64,000 nucleotides of DNA, from positions 806,001-870,000 of the forward strand of contig CBDFIW010000004.1 of NCBI GenBank assembly GCA_965248255.1, given 5' to 3'. The position numbers were made by a program, and so were the translations under genes. The number at the start of each line of letters is the position of its first letter. The stretch's first letter is position 1. The DNA is from JAKZVK01 sp965248255 (GTDB lineage Bacteria; Acidobacteriota; Terriglobia; Bryobacterales; UBA6623). The notes below the pieces were generated by a model. That model was given only the letters and a program-made list of their open reading frames with translations, was not told where the DNA came from and made no database searches. Below are positions 1 to 8,953 of this stretch, piece by piece.

Positions 1-1052
1 TGGAAGATCGGCCTGCGCAGGTCGAGATACTCGATGATGCCCTTAGGCTTTAGCGGGAACACATCGCGCACGATCTCAGCCAGCCGGACGTCATCGATCT
101 GGCCCGTGCCAAACGTGTCGACCATCACCGATACCGGGTCGGCGACACCGATGGCATACGCTAACTGCACTTCACACCGCGAGGCCAACTCGGAGGCGAC
201 GATGTTCTTGGCGATGTGGCGCGCCATGTAGCAGGCGGATCGGTCGACCTTTGTCGGGTCCTTGCCCGAGAAGGCTCCACCGCCGTGGCGGCCCATCCCA
301 CCGTAAGTATCGACGATAATCTTGCGCCCGGTTAGCCCGGTGTCGCCGTGCGGACCGCCGATGACGAAGCGCCCGGTGGGGTTGATGTGGAACTTGGTGT
401 TTTGATCGACCATCGCGCCGGGCACGATCGGGCGGATGACGTGCTCGATGATCTCGGCGCGCAGCTTCTCGGTTTCCACTTGATCGCTGTGCTGGGACGA
501 GATCACGACGGCGTCCACACGGACCGGCTCGCCGTTTACGTACTCGACGGTTACCTGCGATTTGCCGTCCGGCCGCAGGTAGTCGAGTTCGTCGTCGCGG
601 CGCACTTGGGAGAGCTTGCGCACGAGTTTGTGCGCCAGCATGATCGGCATCGGCATCAGCTCGGCGGTTTCGTTGCACGCGAACCCGAACATCAGCCCCT
701 GGTCGCCGGCGCCGCCGGGGTCGACACCCATGGCGATGTCAGCCGACTGCTCGTCGAGGCAGTTCACGACGGCGCAATGTTGATAGTCGAACCCGAACTC
801 AGCACGCGTGTAGCCGACCTCGCGAATCGTGTCTCGGGCGATACTCGTGAAGTCGAGCTTGGCCGTAGTGGTGATCTCGCCGGCCACCATGCACAGGCCC
901 GTGGTGACGAGAGTCTCACAGGCCACACGGCCTGTGGGGTCGGCGGCCATGACGGCGTCGAGAACGGCGTCGGAGATGTGGTCGGACAGTTTGTCGGGGT
1001 GGCCCTCGGTCACCGATTCCGACGTAAACAGATGCTTATCCGTCTGTGCCAA
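1..1052 (-). CDS. metK: S-adenosylmethionine synthase (3' end outside window)
   Basis: Makes S-adenosylmethionine from ATP and methionine in the cytoplasm. The 350 visible codons read as MetK without a break: an N-terminal SVTEGHPDKLSD motif, GAGDQGLMFGFA near residues 112-123 and the GGGAFSGKDPTKVDRSA loop near residues 252-268, all family hallmarks. MetK is usually about 385-400 aa, so some 35-45 C-terminal residues lie beyond the window edge. The start is taken as TTG at 1052 because a GGAGG lies 7 nt upstream and the protein then begins MAQTDKHLF; no ATG fits. I see no SAM riboswitch in the 159 nt between this start and the IS nest at 1212. Confidence 0.95.
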   Translation of the reverse strand, partial: MAQTDKHLFTSESVTEGHPDKLSDHISDAVLDAVMAADPTGRVACETLVTTGLCMVAGEITTTAKLDFTSIARDTIREVGYTRAEFGFDYQHCAVVNCLDEQSADIAMGVDPGGAGDQGLMFGFACNETAELMPMPIMLAHKLVRKLSQVRRDDELDYLRPDGKSQVTVEYVNGEPVRVDAVVISSQHSDQVETEKLRAEIIEHVIRPIVPGAMVDQNTKFHINPTGRFVIGGPHGDTGLTGRKIIVDTYGGMGRHGGGAFSGKDPTKVDRSACYMARHIAKNIVASELASRCEVQLAYAIGVADPVSVMVDTFGTGQIDDVRLAEIVRDVFPLKPKGIIEYLDLRRPIF

Positions 1053-1325
1053 TCGTGTTCCTCCAAGCGACTACGTAGGTCCGGCGGGTCGCAAACAGTA
1101 CAGATTCAATTGTACAAGGGGAAACGGGGCGAGCGGTGTGGGGAACCTACTTCGGAAGCCTGCCCCAGAATAGTCAAGCTAGCAGACCCAACCGGACCGA
1201 GTCAACGGATTTGTCAAGGCCCAATAGAAATGTCCACTTCGGTAGCCCAGTAGAAGTGGAATGGACCCGAAAAGCGGGACCAGTAGAGAAGGGACAATGA
1301 ACCAGGGAACGGTAAGGAGGTTCGA

Positions 1326-1711
1326 TTGTCTCGAAGACGATTCACGAAGGAGTTCAAGCTGGCGGCCGTCCGGCGGCTCGAAGCCGGCGAGTCCGGCTCG
1401 GCTCTCGCGCGCGAGCTGGAGGTGAAGCGCGAAAAGCTCTACGACTGGCTGGCACAAGTCGAGCGCTACGGCGTCGAGGAAGCCTTTCCCGGCGCGGGGC
1501 GCGTCCCGGCGGCAGCGCCCGTGTCGAGCCCGGCCACGAAGCCCAGGCCCGCCTCGCGGAGCTGGAACGCAAAGTCGGCCGCCAGGCCATGGAGATTGAT
1601 TTTTTGTCCGCAGCCTTGCGGCGTGTCGAGGATCTGCGCCGGCCGAGCATCGTCAGTGGAACCGGCGCGTCGCTGAGGAAGTACGGGCCGCAAGGCGGCA
1701 AGGCAACATGA
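1326..1711 (+). pseudogene. IS3 orfA, frameshifted
   Basis: OrfA is the helix-turn-helix subunit of IS3-type transposases (SRRRFTKEFKLAAVRRLE start, then SALARELEVKREKLYDWL). The start is TTG at 1326 with AAGGAGG 5 nt upstream. Compared with the intact copy at 5921-6307, one G is missing around 1499-1502, so the frame shifts after GAGR and the leucine-zipper part (LAELERKVGRQAMEIDFL) is lost. The same base is missing in copy B. Unshifted, it would end at 1711 and overlap orfB by ATGA. Confidence 0.85.
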
Positions 1712-2538
1712 GCACGCTGAGCACGCGCGATTTGTGCCGCTTGAGCGGACTGGCGCGAGCCAGCCTCTACCGCCAGGCCAAACCCGACAGCGAGCAGGTC
1801 GGGGAACTGCGGCAGGCCATTGTCCACGCCGCCTTGGACCATCCGGCCTACGGCACCCGGCGGACGACCCAACAGCTGCGCCGTCAAAAGCTGCTGGTCA
1901 ATCGCAAGCGCGTGCAACGGGTGATGCGCGAAGAGAAGCTCTTGCGGCGACGTCGCCGCACCGTTCCGCGAACGACCGATTCGAAGCACTCGCTGCGGCG
2001 TTATGAAAACCTGACGCGCGATTTCCAACCCACGGGTCCCAACAAACTGTGGGGCTCCGATCTCAGCTACGTACGATTGGGAAACCACTTCGTCTATGTG
2101 GCGGTGGTGTTGGACGTGTATTCGCGGCGCGTGGTGGGCTGGGCCGTGGGTCCGAACCTGAAAACCGAATTGCCGCTGGCGGCGCTGCAACAAGCGTTGA
2201 GCAGCCGGCGTCCGGCGCCGGGCTGGATTCATCATTCCGATCAAGGTTCGCAGTACGCCGCGGAAGCTTATGTAGCCACCCTGCGGCAAGCGGGCGCGAG
2301 GATATCGATGAGCCGCAAGGGCTGCCCGCAGGACAACGCGTACGTGGAAAGCTTTTTCAAGACTTTGAAAAGCGAGGAAGTCGACTGCAGCGAGTATGAA
2401 AGTTTGGCCCAGGCGCAGGCCGAGATCGGCGCTTATATTGAGCGGGAATACAATCGTACGCGATTGCATTCGGCGCTGGGCTATCGGCCGCCGCAAGAGT
2501 ATGAGCGGCTGTGGGAAGAGGCGGCTAACGCCGCCTGA
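1708..2538 (+). CDS. IS3-family transposase OrfB (copy A)
   Basis: A 276-aa DDE integrase-fold transposase. The N-terminal HTH_21-like part (STLSTRDLCRLSGLARASLY) is followed by the rve core, with D in LWGSDLSYV, D in HHSDQGSQYAA and E in DNAYVESFFKTLKSE. It starts at an ATG that overlaps the orfA stop as ATGA, which suggests translation by re-initiation; no slippery run is seen at the junction. The protein is the same as in copy C and differs by one residue from copy B. Confidence 0.95.
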   Translation: MSTLSTRDLCRLSGLARASLYRQAKPDSEQVGELRQAIVHAALDHPAYGTRRTTQQLRRQKLLVNRKRVQRVMREEKLLRRRRRTVPRTTDSKHSLRRYENLTRDFQPTGPNKLWGSDLSYVRLGNHFVYVAVVLDVYSRRVVGWAVGPNLKTELPLAALQQALSSRRPAPGWIHHSDQGSQYAAEAYVATLRQAGARISMSRKGCPQDNAYVESFFKTLKSEEVDCSEYESLAQAQAEIGAYIEREYNRTRLHSALGYRPPQEYERLWEEAANAA

Positions 2539-2546
2539 GTTTTCTT
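2520..2546 (+). terminator. Terminator hairpin over the orfB stop
   Basis: GGCGGC-TAAC-GCCGCC forms a 6-bp GC stem at 2520-2535. The orfB TGA and GTTTTCTT follow directly. The same structure is present in the other two copies at about 4091-4117 (loop TAGC, fully palindromic) and 7116-7142. It could end IS transcripts at the orfB stop codon. Confidence 0.6.
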
Positions 2547-2896
2547 AAGGCATGAGCAGATCTATCGATCCGATGGCGCAGCACAAGGCGGGATGCGGCC
2601 TCAGTAGGCGAGCACCCCGCCCTCATCGTTGCGATGAGTCTGCGGCCGGGTATTCCTTGGTGGGTTGCTCTCCAGCAGAGCCCGCCTCCGCTTCCCCGGA
2701 TGAGTTGATCATGCCCCCATTGGGCTGGATTGGCTATCCTTTTTCAGTCAACCGCGACCCGTCCCTACTTTCTTGGCCTCGCCACAGGGGTCCACTCCAA
2801 AGTGTCCCCTTGGTGATAGGAGAGAATTGGAATGGACCCGAAAAGCGAGACCAGTAGAGAAGGGACAATGAACCAGGGAACGGTAAGGAGGTTCGA

Positions 2897-3282
2897 TTGT
2901 CTCGAAGACGATTCACGAAGGAGTTCAAGCTGGCGGCCGTCCGGCGGCTCGAAGCCGGCGAGTCCGGCTCGGCTCTCGCGCGCGAGCTGGAGGTGAAGCG
3001 CGAAAAGCTCTACGACTGGCTGGCACAAGTCGAGCGCTACGGCGTCGAGGAAGCCTTTCCCGGCGCGGGGCGCGTCCCGGCGGCAGCGCCCGTGTCGAGC
3101 CCGGCCACGAAGCCCAGGCCCGCCTCGCGGAGCTGGAACGCAAAGTCGGCCGCCAGGCCATGGAGATTGATTTTTTGTCCGCAGCCTTGCGGCGTGTCGA
3201 GGATCTGCGCCGGCCGAGCATCGTCAGTGGAACCGGCGCGTCGCTGAGGAAGTACGGGCCGCAAGGCGGCAAGGCAACATGA
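2897..3282 (+). pseudogene. IS3 orfA, frameshifted (copy B)
   Basis: The TTG start at 2897 follows AAGGAGG. It has the same 1-nt deletion as copy A, so the helix-turn-helix part is intact but the C-terminal leucine-zipper region is out of frame. The shared lesion means copies A and B descend from one already defective copy. Confidence 0.85.
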
Positions 3283-4109
3283 GCACGCTGAGCACGCGCG
3301 ATTTGTGCCGCTTGAGCGGACTGGCGCGAGCCAGCCTCTACCGCCAGGCCAAACCCGACAGCGAGCAGGTCGGGGAACTGCGGCAGGCCATTGTCCACGC
3401 CGCCTTGGACCATCCGGCCTACGGCACCCGGCGGACGACCCAACAGCTGCGCCGTCAAAAGCTGCTGGTCAATCGCAAGCGCGTGCAACGGGTGATGCGC
3501 GAAGAGAAGCTCTTGCGGCGACGTCGCCGCACCGTTCCGCGAACGACCGATTCGAAGCACTCGCTGCGGCGTTATGAAAACCTGACGCGCGATTTCCAAC
3601 CCACGGGTCCCAACAAACTGTGGGGCTCCGATCTCAGCTACGTACGATTGGGAAACCACTTCGTCTATGTGGCGGTGGTGTTGGACGTGTATTCGCGGCG
3701 CGTGGTGGGCTGGGCCGTGGGTCCGAACCTGAAAACCGAATTGCCGCTGGCGGCGCTGCAACAAGCGTTGAGCAGCCGGCGTCCGGCGCCGGGCTGGATT
3801 CATCATTCCGATCAAGGTTCGCAGTACGCCGCGGAAGCTTATGTAGCCACCCTGCGGCAAGCGGGCGCGAGGATATCGATGAGCCGCAAGGGCTGCCCGC
3901 AGGACAACGCGTACGTGGAAAGCTTTTTCAAGACTTTGAAAAGCGAGGAAGTCGACTGCAGCGAGTATGAAAGTTTGGCCCAGGCGCAGGCCGAGATCGG
4001 CGCTTATATTGAGCGGGAATACAATCGTACGCGATTGCATTCGGCGCTGGGCTATCGGCCGCCGCAAGAGTATGAGCGGCTGTGGGAAGAGGCGGCTAGC
4101 GCCGCCTGA
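3279..4109 (+). CDS. IS3-family transposase OrfB (copy B)
   Basis: 276 aa, with a complete rve/DDE core as in copy A. The only protein change is near the C-terminus (AASAA instead of AANAA), inside the terminator hairpin. It starts at the ATG of the ATGA overlap with the (shifted) orfA frame. Without an in-frame orfA this copy would need OrfA supplied by another copy, if OrfA is required for transposition as in other IS3 members. Confidence 0.95.
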   Translation: MSTLSTRDLCRLSGLARASLYRQAKPDSEQVGELRQAIVHAALDHPAYGTRRTTQQLRRQKLLVNRKRVQRVMREEKLLRRRRRTVPRTTDSKHSLRRYENLTRDFQPTGPNKLWGSDLSYVRLGNHFVYVAVVLDVYSRRVVGWAVGPNLKTELPLAALQQALSSRRPAPGWIHHSDQGSQYAAEAYVATLRQAGARISMSRKGCPQDNAYVESFFKTLKSEEVDCSEYESLAQAQAEIGAYIEREYNRTRLHSALGYRPPQEYERLWEEAASAA

Positions 4110-4530
4110 GTTTTCTTAAGGCATGAGCAGATCTATCGATCCGATGGCGCAGCACAAGGCGGGATGCGGCCTCAGTAGGCGAGCACCCCGCCCTCATCGT
4201 TGCGATGAGTCTGCGGCCGGGTATTCCTTGGTGGGTTGCTCTCCAGCAGAGCCCGGCTCCGCTTCCCCGGATGAGTTGATCATGCCCCCATTGGGCTGGA
4301 TTTGCTATCCTTTTTCAGTCAACCGCGACCCGTCCCTACTTTCTTGGCCTCGCCACAGGGGTCCACTCCAAATCGTCATCGTCGGGGTTGTGGAACTGTG
4401 GGAATCGCGTAGCGATTTCCAAGGGGCGGTGGGAAGGGTGGAAAACCATCCACGGTTCCCCGAGCCCGGCACGGCTGCCGCCACAAGGTTTTCCACGCTT
4501 TCCATCCGACCCGGCATTTCCACAGCCCTC

Positions 4531-5811
4531 TTATGAATTCGCAGATCGTGTTTTCCGCAGCACAGGTCGCCGCCAGGGATGGTTCGCCGCCGGCTTGCGT
4601 CCGGCCACCACGTTCCCCTGCGGTGCCGGCTTCGTCCGCAGCCGTGGCGTCGGCGTGGCGATCACTTCGTGCTCGATCTCGCGCCCCTCAAACCTCACCT
4701 GCAAGCTCTCATCGCGCCCCTGTTGGACCGTCACCCGTGCACCCGCCCCCACGCCCTGATTGCGTTTCGGCTTCAACTGCAAACAACGATTCTCGAAACG
4801 CACCACCTGGTCGTTGCTCACCACCCGTTCGTATTCGAAGCAGAACACCCCTCGCAGCTCGGTGCCGCGGGGTAGCGCCTGGTGAAAGTCCGCTCCCGCC
4901 GCCGGCTCGCAGCAGAAGCGCTCGTTGTGCTCGGCTAAGTACTCCTCGCCGAGGTAACGGTTCGCCGCCTCGTAATCAACGATGCCCCGCAGCCGCATCT
5001 TCTTGATCAGGCGGTCCTGGTGCGTGCCGTGATGGCGTTCGACACGTCCCTTGGCTTGCGGCGACGATGCGGCAATGATGCCAATGCCAAGCTTCGCGCA
5101 CATGCGCCCGAACTGCGTCTCGGGCTTGATGCCTTCCAGTGCTTCCCGCGACGTCGGCTGGCGCTGGTAGACGTTTTTCCAGTCGCAGTACAACGCCTTG
5201 GGAACGCCGTGTTGGCGCACCCAGGCTTGGAGCAGATCGGCCGCGGCCCAGGTCGTTTCCTGGCCCGAGAAGCGGCACAGTGCAAGACCGGTCGCGTCAT
5301 CGACAAAGTTCATCAAACAGGCTTTCGGGCCGCGTCCTTCCAGCCAGTGGTGGTGCGAACCGTCGAGTTGAATCAGCTCGCCGAAGTGCGCTTTGCGTTG
5401 CCGCCGGCTGCGATGCGGTGGGCGCTTGCGACTCCGGCTCCACAGGCCCGCCGCGAGCATCCAGCGCCGCAGCGTTTCGCGCGGCACTTCCAGGCCCTGA
5501 TCGGCTGCCAGATGTTCCGACGCCAGCGTCGGCCCGAAGCGCTCGTGCCCCTCGCCCGCATAGTTTGCGTGCACCAACTCGAGAACCTGCTCGCGGCGCT
5601 TGTCATCGGCTCGGTTCGAAGCGCGGCCGACGTTACCGTGCACCAAAGCCTTGACCCCGCCTGCTCGGTAACGCTTGTTGAGCCGCTTCGCTTGGCGGTA
5701 GCTGACCTCCAGCAGTGCGGTGGCTTCGGTCAACTTCAGTTCCCCTCGTTTCACTCGGCTCAGCACTTCGCCGCGCCTCAACTCCTTGGCACTCATCCAT
5801 GTCCTTCCCAA
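4531..5811 (-). CDS. ISNCY (IS1202-like) family transposase, copy A
   Basis: 426 aa. The N-terminal helix-turn-helix (LTEATALLEVSYRQAKRLNKRY, about residues 27-48) is followed by an rve-type core with D in IQLDGSHHHW, a second D in ALYCDWKNVY, and E in AKGRVERHHGTHQD; the C-terminal beta domain has a RVTVQQGRDESLQVRFEG stretch. TTG at 5811 has AGGAGG 7 nt upstream; an in-frame ATG 15 nt further in is an alternative. The gene is intact although its element has three IS3 insertions around it, because all three hit noncoding ends. Confidence 0.9.
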   Translation of the reverse strand: MGRTWMSAKELRRGEVLSRVKRGELKLTEATALLEVSYRQAKRLNKRYRAGGVKALVHGNVGRASNRADDKRREQVLELVHANYAGEGHERFGPTLASEHLAADQGLEVPRETLRRWMLAAGLWSRSRKRPPHRSRRQRKAHFGELIQLDGSHHHWLEGRGPKACLMNFVDDATGLALCRFSGQETTWAAADLLQAWVRQHGVPKALYCDWKNVYQRQPTSREALEGIKPETQFGRMCAKLGIGIIAASSPQAKGRVERHHGTHQDRLIKKMRLRGIVDYEAANRYLGEEYLAEHNERFCCEPAAGADFHQALPRGTELRGVFCFEYERVVSNDQVVRFENRCLQLKPKRNQGVGAGARVTVQQGRDESLQVRFEGREIEHEVIATPTPRLRTKPAPQGNVVAGRKPAANHPWRRPVLRKTRSANS

Positions 5812-5920
5812 TCTTTCACCTCCTCGCAGAGGTCCAGATTAGGGGACATTTTGGAATGGACCCGAAAAGCGAGACCAGTAGAGAAGGGACAATGAACCAG
5901 GGAACGGTAAGGAGGTTCGA

Positions 5921-6307
5921 TTGTCTCGAAGACGATTCACGAAGGAGTTCAAGCTGGCGGCCGTCCGGCGGCTCGAAGCCGGCGAGTCCGGCTCGGCTCT
6001 CGCGCGCGAGCTGGAGGTGAAGCGCGAAAAGCTCTACGACTGGCTGGCACAAGTCGAGCGCTACGGCGTCGAGGAAGCCTTTCCCGGCGCGGGGCGGCGT
6101 CCCGGCGGCAGCGCCCGTGTCGAGCCCGGCCACGAAGCCCAGGCCCGCCTCGCGGAGCTGGAACGCAAAGTCGGCCGCCAGGCCATGGAGATTGATTTTT
6201 TGTCCGCAGCCTTGCGGCGTGTCGAGGATCTGCGCCGGCCGAGCATCGTCAGTGGAACCGGCGCGTCGCTGAGGAAGTACGGGCCGCAAGGCGGCAAGGC
6301 AACATGA
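5921..6307 (+). CDS. IS3 OrfA, intact (copy C)
   Basis: 128 aa: helix-turn-helix of the HTH_Tnp_1 type at residues 1-50 and a leucine-rich heptad region (ARLAELERKVGRQAMEIDFL) near residues 77-96, normally used for OrfA/OrfAB multimerisation. The TTG start has AAGGAGG 5 nt upstream. It ends in an ATGA overlap with orfB at 6304-6307. It serves as the reference showing the 1-nt deletion in the other two copies. Confidence 0.93.
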   Translation: MSRRRFTKEFKLAAVRRLEAGESGSALARELEVKREKLYDWLAQVERYGVEEAFPGAGRRPGGSARVEPGHEAQARLAELERKVGRQAMEIDFLSAALRRVEDLRRPSIVSGTGASLRKYGPQGGKAT

Positions 6308-7134
6308 GCACGCTGAGCACGCGCGATTTGTGCCGCTTGAGCGGACTGGCGCGAGCCAGCCTCTACCGCCAGGCCAAACCCGACAGCGAGCAGGTCGGGG
6401 AACTGCGGCAGGCCATTGTCCACGCCGCCTTGGACCATCCGGCCTACGGCACCCGGCGGACGACCCAACAGCTGCGCCGTCAAAAGCTGCTGGTCAATCG
6501 CAAGCGCGTGCAACGGGTGATGCGCGAAGAGAAGCTCTTGCGGCGACGTCGCCGCACCGTTCCGCGAACGACCGATTCGAAGCACTCGCTGCGGCGTTAT
6601 GAAAACCTGACGCGCGATTTCCAACCCACGGGTCCCAACAAACTGTGGGGCTCCGATCTCAGCTACGTACGATTGGGAAACCACTTCGTCTATGTGGCGG
6701 TGGTGTTGGACGTGTATTCGCGGCGCGTGGTGGGCTGGGCCGTGGGTCCGAACCTGAAAACCGAATTGCCGCTGGCGGCGCTGCAACAAGCGTTGAGCAG
6801 CCGGCGTCCGGCGCCGGGCTGGATTCATCATTCCGATCAAGGTTCGCAGTACGCCGCGGAAGCTTATGTAGCCACCCTGCGGCAAGCGGGCGCGAGGATA
6901 TCGATGAGCCGCAAGGGCTGCCCGCAGGACAACGCGTACGTGGAAAGCTTTTTCAAGACTTTGAAAAGCGAGGAAGTCGACTGCAGCGAGTATGAAAGTT
7001 TGGCCCAGGCGCAGGCCGAGATCGGCGCTTATATTGAGCGGGAATACAATCGTACGCGATTGCATTCGGCGCTGGGCTATCGGCCGCCGCAAGAGTATGA
7101 GCGGCTGTGGGAAGAGGCGGCTAACGCCGCCTGA
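6304..7134 (+). CDS. IS3-family transposase OrfB (copy C)
   Basis: 276 aa, same protein as copy A, with all three acidic residues of the DDE core. It is translationally coupled to intact orfA through ATGA. Because the right terminal repeat of this copy is deleted, the copy itself probably cannot move, but it could provide both proteins to copies A and B. Confidence 0.95.
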   Translation: MSTLSTRDLCRLSGLARASLYRQAKPDSEQVGELRQAIVHAALDHPAYGTRRTTQQLRRQKLLVNRKRVQRVMREEKLLRRRRRTVPRTTDSKHSLRRYENLTRDFQPTGPNKLWGSDLSYVRLGNHFVYVAVVLDVYSRRVVGWAVGPNLKTELPLAALQQALSSRRPAPGWIHHSDQGSQYAAEAYVATLRQAGARISMSRKGCPQDNAYVESFFKTLKSEEVDCSEYESLAQAQAEIGAYIEREYNRTRLHSALGYRPPQEYERLWEEAANAA

Positions 7135-7331
7135 GTTTTCTTAAGGCATGAGCAGATCTATCGATCCGATGGCGCAGCACAAGGCGGGATGCGGCCTCAG
7201 TAGGCGAGCACCCCGCCCTCATCGTTGCGATGAGTCTGCGGCCGGGTATTCCTTGGTGGGTTGCTCTCCAGCAGAGCCCGCCTCCGCTTCCCCGGATGAG
7301 TTGATCATGCCCCCATTGGGCTGGATTGGCT

Positions 7332-7586
7332 TCCTTCAAATCGTTGTACCGCTTGCGACAAGTCCCCTGTTTGGCCGCGCTCTTTCCGTCGTGTCGCCAG
7401 CGGTACAACACTCGGATTTTTTTCTCAACACCTACCGGGGAGGCGGTGTGGTGGGTGCCAATGCGGGATTGCCAGTGACTCTTGCTCGCTCCGTTGGTGT
7501 CCGGCCCGGCTCCCCAATCGCAGCCGCGAGCGGCAGACTGGCGACCCCCTCCCAGGTGTTTGGTTCCATGTCACCCAAGGGTGTGA
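7332..7586 (-). other. Deletion-junction region without a recognisable gene
   Basis: This stretch begins where IS3 copy C breaks off and ends at the stop of the beta-helix gene. It holds an inverted repeat (TTGTACCGCTTG near 7344 and AGCGGTACAACA near 7400) but no ORF that I can identify. It may be the remains of DNA cut by the deletion that removed the IS ends. Confidence 0.4.
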
Positions 7587-8873
7587 TTACTCGCGTGATT
7601 TGGAAGGTAAGTTGCCTCGAACGATTCCACGACCCAGCTTCGCGTCCGCCCGTACCGTTGCCTGGCTGTCTGTGATCCGGTAGGATTCCAGCTTCCCGGA
7701 TTCGCTCGTATTCTCTAGAACGATCCCGTCGCCCCGTACGCTCTCCGCCGCGACATCACGGATGCGCAGGCCCCGAAAGGTCTCATTCGAGCCGACCCGA
7801 TAAAGAACTCCGAATTTGGGTTGCGCGGATCCCTCGATGAGGATATTGTCGAACAGCGCGCGACTCGCATCCTCAACGAGAAGGGCCGCCCCTTCGTAAT
7901 CACAATCCGATACGGTCAGGTTTCGCACCGTAACGTTGTCGCTGTTGCGGATGCGCACCGCCCCCTGTGCAGCACATCCGCGAATGCGGACATTCTCGAT
8001 GAGAACGTTGGAGGTGTTGCGAATGTCCAGCGCCGCCCATCTTTCTCCAGTCCATCCCGTCCCGCTCACATTGCGAATCGTCAACCCGTCGTGCCCGAAG
8101 TCGCGGTTCGCCGTTCTGATCGCTGTTTGGCAGTTCTTCACGTGCAAGCCGTCAATGATCACGTAGCGGTTTGTTTGGCCGGGACGGTTGTGGTCTTGCA
8201 CGTCGATGCCGTACGCGCAGGACTCGGCGTAGATGTCCCGGACGGTGATGTACTCGGAGCCGTCCGACACCTCCGCGGGGCCCCGAAGCTCTGAGTCGTA
8301 GGCGCGGATGTTCGAGACGACCAGATGGCGCACAAAGAGTCCCAGATCTCCGGCGCCTCCGATCGACACCGTGTCCCGGATGGTTCCCCTCGACGTCAGA
8401 TCGCGGATGACGCCATGCTCAATGTCGCCGTACTCGGCGACCGGTGTGATCATCACCCCGTCTTTGGCGCTGTTGTTCGTCTCGCCGTTTTCGACGACAA
8501 ATCGCCCCCTACGAATCACGATAAGGGGCGCTCGCTGCTTCTGCTCGACCGAATCCGCGTTGCCCTCCAGCAGGAAGTCCCGGATACGGAATCCCTCCGC
8601 TAGCACCTCCAGGATCGGCGTCTTACCAAGACCGGGCTTGAGGCGAGCGTTGAGGCCGACCAGAGTGACCGGCTTGGTGATCCGAACGGTCGCCGAGATC
8701 TCGATCTGGCGGCCTCGATCGGCTAACAAGACGGAGTGCGGCGGTGCTTTGTCAATCGCGTCCTGAAGGTCGTCACCTTCGACATAGATCGTCTTCGGAC
8801 GTTCCGCTGCCTGGGCGCTAACGCTCAGCGCGACAGCCGCGAGAATCGCGATGCCTGCACGCAACGTTCTCAA
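7587..8873 (-). CDS. Secreted right-handed parallel beta-helix protein
   Basis: About 428 aa. A signal peptide (RTLRAGIAILAAVALSVSAQAAE) is followed by successive short turns rich in V/I-x-N-x-x-V/I patterns (LIENVRIRGC, VTVRNLTVSDC, LFDNILIEGSA), the signature of pectate-lyase-like or Beta_helix (PF13229) folds. The start is set to TTG at 8873 because AGGAGG lies 7 nt upstream and the signal peptide then begins directly; an upstream extension without a start signal is rejected. Substrate is unknown; family members bind or cleave polysaccharides or are structural. No catalytic residues can be assigned by eye. Confidence 0.8.
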   Translation of the reverse strand: MRTLRAGIAILAAVALSVSAQAAERPKTIYVEGDDLQDAIDKAPPHSVLLADRGRQIEISATVRITKPVTLVGLNARLKPGLGKTPILEVLAEGFRIRDFLLEGNADSVEQKQRAPLIVIRRGRFVVENGETNNSAKDGVMITPVAEYGDIEHGVIRDLTSRGTIRDTVSIGGAGDLGLFVRHLVVSNIRAYDSELRGPAEVSDGSEYITVRDIYAESCAYGIDVQDHNRPGQTNRYVIIDGLHVKNCQTAIRTANRDFGHDGLTIRNVSGTGWTGERWAALDIRNTSNVLIENVRIRGCAAQGAVRIRNSDNVTVRNLTVSDCDYEGAALLVEDASRALFDNILIEGSAQPKFGVLYRVGSNETFRGLRIRDVAAESVRGDGIVLENTSESGKLESYRITDSQATVRADAKLGRGIVRGNLPSKSRE

Positions 8874-8953
8874 CGTCTCTCCTCCTAAAGGCCAAGCAGT
8901 TGAGACGAGCGTCCGCTGAACCCTGCCCCAACGACAGATACCAAGGCCCATAC

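Larger units (their letters stand above)
1257..2799 (+). mobile_element. IS3-family element, copy A (1543 bp)
   Basis: The left end TGGAATGGACCC pairs with the right end, whose reverse complement starts TGGAGTGGACCC. A 3-bp duplication AAG flanks it (1254-1256 and 2800-2802), as expected for the family. It inserted into the right terminal region of ISNCY copy A. It carries orfA (frameshifted here), orfB, and about 260 nt of noncoding tail after orfB. Confidence 0.92.
2828..4370 (+). mobile_element. IS3-family element, copy B (1543 bp)
   Basis: Has the same ends as copy A and is flanked by the 3-bp duplication AAT (2825-2827 and 4371-4373). It lies 28 nt after copy A, with only the AAG repeat and 25 nt of ISNCY copy A between them. 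It differs from copy A at a few positions only and shares the orfA deletion. Confidence 0.92.
1212..5851 (-). mobile_element. ISNCY/IS1202-like element, copy A, interrupted by IS3 insertions
   Basis: Its right end (TGTCAAGGCCCAAT) starts at 1212 and its body continues at 2803-2827 and 4374-5851; the gaps are two IS3 copies. The three pieces total 1548 nt, and alignment with copy C (57794-59382, 1589 bp) shows that exactly the outer 41 nt of the left end are missing, where a third IS3 copy begins at 5852. The transposase gene is intact on the minus strand. The distal target duplication cannot be found because the left terminus is gone. Confidence 0.88.
5852..7331 (+). mobile_element. IS3-family element, copy C, right end lost
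   Basis: The left end TGGAATGGACCC is intact and sits in the left end of ISNCY copy A. Identity to copies A and B stops at 7331 after GGATTGGCT, so about 68 bp including the right inverted repeat are missing, together with the last 41 bp of the ISNCY element. One deletion can explain both losses. This is the only copy with intact orfA. Confidence 0.88.

Noticed and set aside
1080..1200. SAM riboswitch upstream of metK
   Set aside because: No SAM-I, SAM-II or SAH core motif could be seen in the leader.
348..1253. 301-aa plus-strand ORF across metK
   Set aside because: It is the antisense shadow of metK, has no ribosome-binding site and no recognisable domain.
1354..2496. 380-aa minus-strand ORF in each IS3 copy
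   Set aside because: Shadow of orfA/orfB on the other strand; repeated only because the IS is repeated.
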